22,500 bases of DNA from Peribolospora baueri (lineage: Eukaryota > Basidiomycota > Peribolosporomycetes > Peribolosporales > Peribolosporaceae). Made by a program: the position numbers and the translations under genes. The stretch lies in assembly GCA_029717555.1 (NCBI GenBank), contig JAMDHS010000069.1, forward strand, positions 1 through 22,500, in the 5' to 3' direction. The notes under the pieces are model-generated. The model saw only the letters and a program-made list of their open reading frames with translations, searched no databases and was not told the DNA's origin. Shown piece by piece: positions 9,042-18,211 of the stretch (positions are counted from its first letter, which is position 1; every line of letters begins with the position of its first letter).

Positions 9042-11602
9042 ATCGATATGCGGTGGTGGTACGAGGAGGGCAGTGGAGGAAAGGGGAGTGAGTGAGGGTG
9101 GAGGAAAGAGTGAGCAAGAGGGGGGAGCAAGTTGCGGTAGAGGGGAGAGGTGTGTCGTGTCAAGAGCGAAAGCGGAGGGGGTTCGTCTGTCGGTGGAGGG
9201 GGAGAAAAGTAGAAAGTAGTGAGAGGAGGGGTGAGAGACGAAAGAAGACAAGGCGAAGCGAGGCGAGGCGATTCGATGGAATGGACGCCGGCCTCGATCT
9301 ATCCTTTCTCTCTCTGAATACTGACCTCGCCCGACCAACAGCACAGCACGCCAACTTCTCTCTCTGTGATCAATGTGATCTCCTGGTCGTCAGTCCTGGT
9401 CACGCACGTCGCTCGCTGCCCCGCCCCGCGCTGCGCCCGTCTGCACCGTCGATCGACCCTTTCGCCGTTGTTAGCCCATCGCGAGCGGAAACGTCTTTCG
9501 TTCCATCACCGTCCCCTTGCATTCCGCGCCGCCGCCGCCGACGTCGCCTGGTGAGGTAAGACAGGCTAGGCGATGCAATGCGATGCGACGCGATGCGAAC
9601 ACAAGAGCTTGCGCTCGTTGGCGCCAGAAGCACGTCCGCGGCCGGAGACCGGGGACGATTTGGGGGACGGTGCGCGCCTCGGTCGGTCTATTTTCCGCCG
9701 CGGACAGTAGCGTAAAGTAATGCACGTCCAAGCAATAGGCGCACGGACGCGAGAAGATGGGGCCATGGACGACCGCGGCTGAGCGAGGCGCGTGTGCGGG
9801 CGTGATGTGGTGAGTAGGATTGGGTGAGCAGAACAAAAGAAAAGAAAAAATAGAACGGCGGCTAAGACTGGAGACGGTGGGTTAGCAAAGACCAGGCGGG
9901 CGCCAGCTCGTTATTTCCGTTCCATCCGGGCCTAGGAGGCGGGAATGAGACGACGATGATGACGAGCGACGATGACGAGCGACGACGACGAGCGACGACG
10001 ACGATGTGGACGAGGCGAGGGCGGCGAGAAGGAGAAGGACAGAAGGACATGTCGACCGAGCGAGTGGGCGGGTGCTGATCACGAGACGTGGGAGAGATGA
10101 GAACAAAGTTGGTAAACTTAAACTTTTGGGCCGCGCTAGTTTCGCCCCGGCGTCGGCTTTAGCCCTATCGTCACATGCTAACGCGGGTCAGGACTCGACA
10201 TGCTCATGCTCGCACTCCCACTCGCCGCCGTCCTCGCCTCCATTCTCTCTTCGGGGCGCGCCGGGTGACTCGGACGTGCTTTCACCCACCATCACGACCC
10301 GCCACCGATGAGCGGGGAACCACCACCAACGATGTCGATGAAAAAAGAAGCGCGATCAAAAAACGCGCGGGCGGAAGCATTCATCATCAGGGTCCCGCGC
10401 ACGACACGGGACAGACAGGCTCAGCATGCGTCCATCCCTCCGCGACGCCCCGTCGCACCTTGGACGGGACGACGCGGTGGGCCTTGCGCTTGTGTCGGCG
10501 GCATCGCTGGCCACCTCCGTCTTCTGCGATGACGGCACGCGCCGCCAGCAAGCACAAGGTTCCTGCTATCCTATCCAAAATGCCCCATGGCCCGCTCGCG
10601 CTTGCGGTATGCTAAAAATAAAGTTATAGTCCGACCGACCGGGACCGGCACGCGCGCGACTGCATGCATGATCGCGGCGAATCGATCCGTCATTGTCGCT
10701 GTCGTTGTCGTTGTTAGTATCATTGCCATTGTCAACGGTTAGCTGTTGTCGTCGTCGTCGTCATCGTCATCATCGTTGCGTCGTCCTGTCATCCTCCTCG
10801 CCGTCCTTGTTCTTTGCTTGCCTGGCCGTCTCCCTCGTCACACGGCAGCTTTCTCCGCCTCGCTTCGCCAGTCATTCCTGCATCGCTTCCCTCTCACCCG
10901 TTCGCCCGTTCGCCCGTTCCATCCATCTCCCTTCTTTCAATCTAACTTTTTCTCTTTTTTTCTTCGATTTTCCCGCCTTCCGTCATGCGCGCTAGCGTAG
11001 CCCACCCACCCGACGAGGCCAGTCAGCCGACCAGACAGCGAACGGACTAATCCCGCTCCTCTTCGTCCTCCCCGAGCCCGAGCGAATGCAGTGGTTCGCT
11101 CGACTCGCCCACGTTCTGTCATCGAGGGGCGAGCGCGCACGAGAGGAAAAAAAGAAAGGTCGCGTCCGGCGAAAGGGCATCCTCCGGCCGTCGCACGTTT
11201 CAGTCTCCTTCTCCTTTTTCTTCTTATCCACCTTCCGTCCCAAGCGTCAAGCGTCGCCCAGGTGAGCAACTCGAGGCGAGGCGGGGCGAGCGTGGGCACG
11301 CGTGGCACGACGCCTTCCGTGTCGAATCCAAGCCAGCCCATCCCATCGTTCGTGGCCAGGCGGCCGTGGACGGACGCCGTGGACCGTGAGCAACTTCACT
11401 TTCTCTTTCCATCGACGCTGGACCACCGCAGCGCATACACGAGCAATCGAAATCCAACTATTTCCACCATCACGATCTAAAACCTGAGCCGAACCGAACT
11501 GTCACGCCTGCCCGCCACGACCGAGCTCCTAAAAGGAACCCGACCCCTCGTCCCCTTCCTCTTCACCACCTCGACGGATCCCTCTGCACTTCCACAGACA
11601 AC
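9042..11602. promoter_or_regulatory. Long divergent intergenic region between the Ppo and DUF2235 genes
   Basis: This 2.56-kb stretch separates two divergent start codons and should hold both promoters and 5' leaders. The 250 bases next to the Ppo start are pyrimidine-rich on the minus strand, and about 11480-11600 next to the DUF2235 start is pyrimidine-rich on the plus strand, as is common for fungal core promoters without a clear TATA box. The middle holds simple repeats (GAC/GAT 13-mers at 9955-10006, GTC/TCATCG-type trinucleotides around 10690-10780, CGTTCGCC repeats near 10899-10920). An AATAAA occurs on the plus strand at 10617-10622. The open frames present are short and of low-complexity composition; I recognise no gene. 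Confidence 0.55.
9955..10006. repeat. Four imperfect 13-bp tandem units (GACGAYGACGAGC type)
   Basis: Units at 9955-9967, 9968-9980, 9981-9993 and 9994-10006 share the pattern GACGAnGACGAGC with one to three changes each. It lies in the intergenic region and is flanked by further GAC/GAT triplets. Confidence 0.75.
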
Positions 11603-14600
11603 ATGTCCGCGACGAACCCCGAGCCCGCCAGCAAGGCGGCCGCACCCCTTCCGAGGGCCGAGTCTCTCGTCCCCATCGACTCGCCCACCAGGCCCACTCA
11701 AGACCCTACCAAGGACGTCGACGAAAAGGCCAACCAGTCATCCCAGCAGCAGCAGCTGGTGGGCGAGCGCGAAAACGAGATCGAGATCAAGAACGACCTC
11801 ACCGTCCAATCGCCTCCCACCGCAAAGCCCGACTCCGACGGACAATTCACGCCCCCGGCTTATAGCCCTCCCGCCAACCTGCCCGCCGTCATTCACGCCG
11901 CTAGAGATCAAGCCGCCCCCAGGCCGCGCAGGAATCTTGTGCTGTGCTTTGATGGCACTGGCGACCAGTTTGATAAGGTTAGCAGACGATACAGGCCCCA
12001 GACGGAGACGGAGAGTGAAACTGAGCCCTGCCTTTCAAAATAACGTGACGATGTTCAGGACAACAGCAACATCGTTCAGCTCTTCCGTTGCCTCAGGTGC
12101 GTCTCTTCTCCCGGCAGGGCGGTCGCAGGCATGTATGTCACTCACTCAGTCGTTTTGAATTGGACCTTCTTTTGCCCCGGACCGGATAGGAAGGGACGGA
12201 GGCACAAGCAGCTCGTATATTACCAGGCCGGCCTCGGAACCTACAACACAACCCAGTCCGCCAACATAGTCGTGGTCAAAACCTCAGAGATACTCGACAT
12301 GGCCGTCGCCTCCGGCCTCGGCGATCACGTCAGAGGTGCGTGGGCCGTGGGCAAACTCCACTTTCCATTCGCGAAGATGACACGTTGCTCCTCTTTTCAT
12401 TCCTGGACAATGACAGCCGGATACCAGTTCCTCATGCAAAATTGTGAGCTTGCACGTCCTTGGAACCAGGAGGGTATGATCACGCGCTGATTTCAAGACG
12501 TCTGCAGACATCGAAGGAGACAAGATTTGCCTCTTCGGCTTTTCTCGCGGAGCATACACCGCGCGTGCCCTAGCTGGCATGCTTCACAAGGTGCGGAGTC
12601 GTGCCGGGGCAGCCCACAGAAGGAGAGCGTTCGCTGACGCCGTGAGGCATATCTGCGCTTTGTCGCTTCAAAGGTCGGCCTGCTGCCCAAGAGCAATCAT
12701 CAGCAAGGTGAGCCCGTGCCTTGGTCTCCCAGGCTTTCTGTATCGGAGGTACGTACGCTCCGAAATGAAGGCTCATTCGACGATCGACGCGCGCAGTGCC
12801 GTTCGCCTACCGCATGTACAAGCGCGACGATAAGGTGGGGTGGAAGATGAGCGACCTGTTCAAGAAGGTCTTCTCGATCGACGTGCAGATCGAATTCATC
12901 GGCGTCTGGTGAGACCAATGGGACTGGTTTGCATCAAGGCGCACCGGTTCGGTCCGAGCTTGTTCACGGACGCATGTCGTCCTCTTTCTGCATCTCCGAC
13001 CTACAGGGACACTGTCAGCTCTGTCGGGTTCTTCTCTCGCGTCCTGCCCTTCCACAGATCGTGCGTATTCCTTGATTTCCATGTCGTTCGCCCACCCCAC
13101 CTTTCCTCCCTCGCCATTGCAAATGGGCCATTCGCCCTTTCCCCGCTCGCTAATAGGCCATTCACCCTTTCCCCGCCCTTTCTAGAAACACCGCTGTCCG
13201 CTACTTCCGCCACGCTCTCTCTCTCGACGAGCGTCGCGCCAAGTTCAAGGCCTCTCATTGGCTCCAGCTGGCCGACGAGGAAGACAGGCTGAAGCAGTTC
13301 GCCGAATCCTCCGGCGGCGCCGGTCTGGGTACGAGCGCTAGCGAGCGCTCCGAGGAAGCGCCGGCCACGAGCGACAAAGGGGCCGCTTCCCCTCCCACTT
13401 CTCCAGCGGAGGCGACCTCCCCCGCTGCGACGACGCACGACGACGCGTACAACACCGCCACTACGGCCACGAGCAGCAAGATGCGCCAGTCGAACTCGAG
13501 CCAGCGTCGCCAAAAGCGCCGCGGAGCCTCAGTTCTCAGCGGCCTGAGCGTCCACCATTCTGATCCTCGTGACGAGGCGATTGACGAGGTCGAATTTGAG
13601 ATGAAGCATGGCGACCTTCATAAGCAGACGGACGTGAAGGAGGTGTGGTTCGCCGGTTGCCACTGCGGTGGGCTATTTTTTTCTCGAGGCGCCCCTTTCA
13701 ACCGTGTCTGGTTGTGCATTCCGTCGAAGCGACGGCCAACTGAAATGGCTTCTTTCCGCTCTTTCTCCTTCTTTCGTCGCCTACCCGCCCTTTCTCCTTC
13801 TTTCCTCGCCTACAGACGTCGGAGGAGGCTCGGTGCCGAACGAGACGAGGCACTCGCTCTCGCGCATCCCCTTGCGCTGGATGATCCGCGAGGCCTTCCT
13901 CTGTGACACCGGCATCCTCTTCGAGACGGACGGGTTGATTGAGATGGTGAGCCGTGCCGTGCGCTCCTTTCGTCCTGACGTGCACCCTTCGGGCCGGGCC
14001 GGTATGCTGAAACCCGTTTCGTTGTCCTGACACGATGTCCCCAAGGGTCTGGACGTAGAGACACTCTACCCCGTCGTCCTCCCTCGCTCACTTCAGATGA
14101 AGGACCTGCCGCCGCTGCCAGAACCGAAGAACGTGAACAGGAAGAAGGAAGGAAAGGGATCGACTCTCGAAAAGGGCTCTCTTCCCGATGAGACGAGGAT
14201 GCCTGAAGACTACGAGGACTATTACGACTCGCTGTCGCCCATCTATGACATGCTCGCCGTGAAGAAGGCTTGGTAGGCGGACTTTGTCTCCTGCGTCTTG
14301 CCTTCTTGCGCCGTCGTTCGGCCTCTGACCAGTCCCCGTCTTCCGTCTTCCAGGTGGACCTTGGAGGTGATCCCTATCAAGGAGTACTTCCTCACGAAGA
14401 CGGGCGAGTGGGAGAAGTATTTCGGGTAAGTATTACCGATTTTCCTTTCTCCTTGCCCCGACTTGACCCTCTTATTCCTGCCGTGGCCTCGCCCGCAGTC
14501 TCAACCTAGGCCGTCACCGCGCCATTCGCCAGCCCGAGCCGATCCTCCACCGCTCAGTGTTGGTCAGGCAGCAGAAGCTGGGCTACCGCATCAAGTCGAG

Positions 14601-14640
14601 GCTCAACGACGATACCACGAGCTGGATGATGACCGTCTGA
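11603..14640 (+). CDS. DUF2235 (Tle1-like) alpha/beta hydrolase domain protein
   Basis: Exons 11603-11977, 12059-12096, 12190-12335, 12417-12443, 12508-12590, 12674-12707, 12797-12908, 13007-13060, 13186-13667, 13816-13946, 14046-14272, 14354-14425 and 14499-14640 (stop TGA) code 640 residues. The first 108 residues are polar and look disordered (Q-run near 49-53). The DUF2235 domain then starts with NLVLCFDGTGDQFD. Nucleophile elbow GFSRG places the candidate catalytic Ser at 208; GVWDTV (Asp273) and AGCHCDVGGG (His449) are the other family motifs. A low-complexity Ala/Ser/Thr/Glu insertion of about 100 residues falls inside the domain in exon 9, between the DERRAKF segment and the DVGGG motif. 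No signal peptide is seen, so a cytosolic protein is likely. The bacterial Tle1 phospholipase effectors share this domain, but substrates of the fungal members are unknown to me; lipase or esterase activity is inference. The start has a good context (ACAACATGTC). Confidence 0.9.
13125..13176 (+). repeat. Direct repeat inside DUF2235 intron 8
   Basis: Copies at 13125-13146 and 13155-13176 match at 20 of 22 bases (GGCCATTCRCCCTTTCCCCG core), with a 30-bp period. They sit in the pyrimidine-rich region just before the acceptor at 13184-13185. Confidence 0.85.
13761..13813 (+). repeat. Direct repeat inside DUF2235 intron 9
   Basis: Copies at 13761-13784 and 13790-13813 match at 23 of 24 bases (CTTTCTCCTTCTTTCSTCGC core) with a 29-bp period. 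The second copy runs into the used acceptor TACAG (13811-13815); the first copy has TACCC instead and so lacks an AG. Confidence 0.85.
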
Positions 14641-15344
14641 GCTGACAGCGCGTTCGGGCTTCGTTCCCACCCGGGCGCTGGCGGGCCTGAGGCCCCAGCC
14701 GGCCGTGTTTATTTCTGAAGGCCGTCTGTCGAGCGATGATTATGTGTGTGTCTAACCGTCGTCTGATGGACTCGGAATGGTCTCGAGGATATGCCGCGTT
14801 CCCGTCCGTCCCTCTCTCTTATGCTGTAACGAACCGAGTCTTAATGCGAGAATGACAGTGACGTGTTGCTTGTTTGTATGAATATCGATCCGGGCTTAAC
14901 CGACGTCGCCCCACGTTCGATCCTCCCGGGCCGCCTCCGCGTCGGCTTTGGTCGGCTTTTGCCCGGCCCGCTGCATTCGGCGTGGCTATATCGGCTTCGG
15001 CGGCGCGCCGGATCGCCCATCGTGCGAGCCGTCCCCTTATCGCGACGCGGAGAGGAGGGCGGAGAAGAGGAAGGCGAAGGGAGGCAGGCGACTAGGGCGG
15101 CGAAAGGACGAGGACGAGGACGACGATCATCATCATTACCACCACTACCACCACCGACACCGCCATCCCACTGCCATTCGCGCTCTTTCAACCTCCCCTC
15201 ACATCCCTTCCCATCTCCATCCCACACGTCCTTGTCGGGCCTTTCTTTCTTTATTCTCCACGTCACTACGGCCCTTCACCGACCGACGCCCGCCTGCTTC
15301 CGATCCCCGTTCTCGCTCACCCGTCCCATCATCCATCGCCACGT

Positions 15345-15386
15345 CCATCGCCATCGCCATCGCCATCGCCATCGCCATCGCCATCG
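15345..15386. repeat. (CCATCG)7 hexanucleotide microsatellite
   Basis: Seven perfect 6-bp units lie 94 bp upstream of the MFS start codon. A hexamer repeat leaves frames open on both strands, which explains the spurious His-Arg or Met-Ala repeat frames here. It is likely to vary in length between strains. Confidence 0.95.
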
Positions 15387-15444
15387 CCGCCGGCCGATAC
15401 GATCCTCCGGCCACATCACCCACCCGGCTCGACAGCCGGACGGC

Positions 15445-15469
15445 GTGACGTGACGTGACGTGACGTGAG
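15445..15469 (+). promoter_or_regulatory. GTGAC pentamer array with overlapping TGACGTGA boxes, upstream of the MFS start
   Basis: Four perfect GTGAC units and a fifth GTGAG end 11 bases before the ATG at 15480. The array makes TGACGTGA repeatedly, one base from the palindromic CRE/ATF site TGACGTCA. The repeat is seen directly; a role as a bZIP binding site is inference, and its position so close to the start codon means it may be transcribed leader. Confidence 0.5.
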
Positions 15470-15479
15470 GCTTTTAGGG

Positions 15480-17901
15480 ATGTTCTCCGTCCATCGCGAT
15501 CACCGGGGTTGCTCCCTTCCCAAGGTCAAGGTCGGGCCGAAAAAGCTGGTCAGCCTGCTCTCCAGCTTTCTCGTCGCCCTCAGCGCCGGCTCCAACTATG
15601 GTGAGAGGAGGAGGGAGCGATTCTCCGTTCGTCGTCCTTTCCTTTCCTTTCCTTACCCTTGCCCTTGCCCCCGTGTCCTCAGGTTTCTCCCTCTACGCCG
15701 TCCAGCTCGGCGAGGCGCTCCACCTGTCCTCGACGCAGCTCAACATCGTCGGAGCGGCCGGCAACTTTGGAATGTACGCCACTGGTCCGTTCCTCGGTCG
15801 CTTCATCGACCTCAAGGGTCCGAAACTGTAAGCGTTCGGTCAACCCGTTGTCTGTCTTGATCCTTGCTTCTCCGTTTCGCTCCTTCCACCTTTCAGGGCC
15901 CTTGTCTTTGGCGCCTTCTTTGTAGGCGTTGGTTACGGAGGTCTATCACTCTCTTACACTCGAAGCTGGGACGTGAATTCCACCTGGGGTCTCGCCTTCC
16001 TCAGCTTCTTGACCGGCCTTGGCAATTGTGCAGGGTTCACAGCGGCGATGAATGCGCAGGCGAAGAGCTGGGGAAAGAAGGTGGTGAGTGAGAACGACCA
16101 TGGCGTCCTCTGTCGCCCTCCATTCTTATCATCACACCCTTCCCTCTCTTCGCTCAATTCCACAAGCGCGGCTCCGCCACCGCCCTCGTCCTCTCCGGAT
16201 TCGGTCTCTCCGCCTTTACCTATTCCGTCATCTCCCACACCCTCTTCCCGGGTAACACCGCCAACTTCCTCCGACTCCTGTCTTTCGGCGCTGCAGCCGT
16301 CATGCTTCTTGGCGCTGTCTTCGTCGAGATCATGCCTCCCACGGCCGACGAGGATGCACCACGCTCCGGCTTTCTGCCTGTCAACGGAAGTAGGGGTCAT
16401 TACGCCGCTGTGGCGGCGGAAGAGGAGGAGGAGGAGGAGGAGGAAGATGCGGGTCAGGAGGTGGTCGTCCCGCCGCGCGTCGATCCGGAGCGCCCCCTCA
16501 GGTCGTCTGCCTTTGCGCCTGGCACCGCTCGAAGCCGTTCCCGTGCCACCTCGCGGGACCACGCGCTGGCAGGCGACATGGACGCGCTCGACATGCCTGA
16601 GGCGAGCGTGAGCGAGGAAACCGAGGATGACGAGGCGGAGGCCAAACCTGGATCCACATTTGCCTCGGACGGCCGCGCCTCCCACCAACACCATGGAAGT
16701 GAAGAAATAGACTTCCACGGCAGCGCCCTCTTCCTCCGCGCAGAGTTCTGGCTCCTCTTTTTCGTCGTCTCTCTCATCTCCGGCAGTGGCCTCCTGCTCA
16801 TGAACAACATCGGTACGATCACCAAGACGCTCTACGAGTTTCGGCGCTCGCCCCTTGAGGCCGCGCCGAACTTGTTCATGTCTTCGTCCGCGGCTGCGTC
16901 GACGCGGGTCGTCGACCAATCCTCCATCGTCAAGACTGGCCTTCCGCCCGTGCTGCCGAGCATCGTCCCTGGTTTTGTCCCCGGGCCAGGAAACGCTTTG
17001 GGCTCCGCCATCAGGGTCGCAAAGGCGGCAGTGAGAGGCGGCACACTCGACGTGGACACCGGCGGAGAGCTGCAACAGCTGCAGGCGCGCCAGGTCAGCC
17101 TCATCAGTCTGGGAAATTTTGTAGGACGCATTTTCGCAGGTGAGCGAGCCCGAAGGTCTTGTCATGTGGCAGGTCCGCCCAAATCAGATCTCTCATTCTG
17201 TTTTCCCCGCTGCTCTCTCGCCAGGCGTTATCTCGGATTTCTTCGCAGCCCACTGGGGAGTGCCGCGCATCTATTTTCTTCTCTTCGTCTGCAGTGCGGC
17301 GGCTGGCGTGCAGCTTTTGGCGAGCTCGCCGTTCATCATCACGGTGCACAAGCTGCTCACCGTCTCCTCTCTCAGCGGCATTTATTACGGCATGTTGTTC
17401 GGCCTGGGTCCGCTCCTGACGTACGAGTGGTTCGGGATGAAGCATTTCAGCGCGAGTGAGCGGCCTTTCTACTCGATATCCTCCTTTGCCGGTTTTGCTT
17501 CAGCCTTTCTGACTCCCTCCTCCGCCTCCCTTCTCTCGCGAATCCCAGACTGGGGCTGGATGTCCTTCTCTCCCATCCTGGCCGCCAACATTTTCAACTA
17601 TCTCTTCGGACGGTGAGAGCCAAGCTTATGGCGAGTGCGATGGAACGAGCACACACGCTGACGACAAGCCAATCGTCCTTCCTCCCGTTCGCTCGACAGC
17701 ATATACGATTCGCACGTCCCAGCCAACTCGCCCAGGCACGTGTGTCCCGACGGTCCCTCGTGCTATGACGACGTCTTCCATATCACCTTCTGCGCCTGCC
17801 TTGTCGCCTTCTTGCTCAGCGCCGCTGCGGCTTGGAGGCATGAACGGAATCAGAGAGGTCGACATGCGGCATTGGAGGAGGGCGTACCAAGACTGGCGTG
17901 A
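15480..17901 (+). CDS. MFS transporter, Nodulin-like / YMR155W family
   Basis: Exons 15480-15600, 15683-15827, 15897-16083, 16167-17139, 17225-17455, 17549-17612 and 17700-17901 (stop TGA) code 640 residues. The order of hydrophobic segments fits two six-helix halves of a major facilitator. Family landmarks include the first helix with SAGSNYGFSLYA, WGLAFLSFLTGLGNCAGF, RGSATALVLSGFGLSAF after intron 3, NNIGTITKTLYE and NFVGRIFAG in the second half, and NWGWMSFSPILAANIFNYLF, which is restored only when intron 5 is removed. A polar loop of about 130 residues (roughly 208-338, with a run of nine Glu) joins the halves, and a second insertion of about 80 residues follows the seventh helix (roughly 377-455). 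Substrate is unknown; relatives are annotated loosely as monocarboxylate or general-substrate carriers. The ATG chosen is the first in the open frame before helix 1. The gene converges with the minus-strand dehydrogenase. Confidence 0.88.
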
Positions 17902-18211
17902 GCCGATAGCACCCCAGTCGAGGTCGCAGTCGCTTTGTTTTTCCCTTTTCTTTGAGGGGCGGCAAGCGCGACATGGAAGGACTCGCTGAGGCGATACCTA
18001 GGAATGGATGGCGGTCTCACAGGAAATGGAAAGATGGATGGAATACCCTAACAGACTACTTTTTTTCTCTCCCTGTATATCATTTCGGGGCCGCATCCGA
18101 CAGCATCTCATAATCGTACGTGCACGTCCCGCGAGAACGAACGCGCGCTGGATCGTCACGCGGGTCACCGTTGGCATCGATCCATCTATCTGTCTATCAA
18201 TACGTGAGGAG
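17902..18211. other. Convergent intergenic stretch between MFS and dehydrogenase genes
   Basis: These 310 bases lie between two stop codons and should hold both 3' UTRs. I see no gene, no clear polyadenylation hexamer and no structured RNA. Confidence 0.55.

Larger units (their letters stand above)
14641..15479. other. Intergenic region between DUF2235 and MFS genes
   Basis: This 839-bp stretch carries the 3' end of the DUF2235 transcript and the promoter and leader of the MFS gene. From about 15050 it is low complexity: purine-rich, then CAY-rich, then two tandem repeats described separately. A 196-codon open frame over 14863-15453 is made of these repeats and is not accepted as a gene. Confidence 0.55.

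Noticed and set aside
10175-10615. Plus-strand 146-codon open frame followed directly by AATAAA
   Set aside because: The composition is His/Arg/Pro/Ser-rich without recognisable features, and nothing supports it beyond the downstream hexamer. Kept only as a note for transcript checking.
14863-15453. Plus-strand 196-codon open frame upstream of the MFS gene
   Set aside because: Its sequence is dominated by the CCATCG repeat and purine/CAY tracts; it has no domain, and the opposite strand is also open because of the repeat length.
15954-17165. Minus-strand 403-codon open frame
   Set aside because: It lies opposite the MFS coding exons, has Glu/Arg-rich composition typical of an antisense shadow and crosses real intron-exon borders of the MFS gene.
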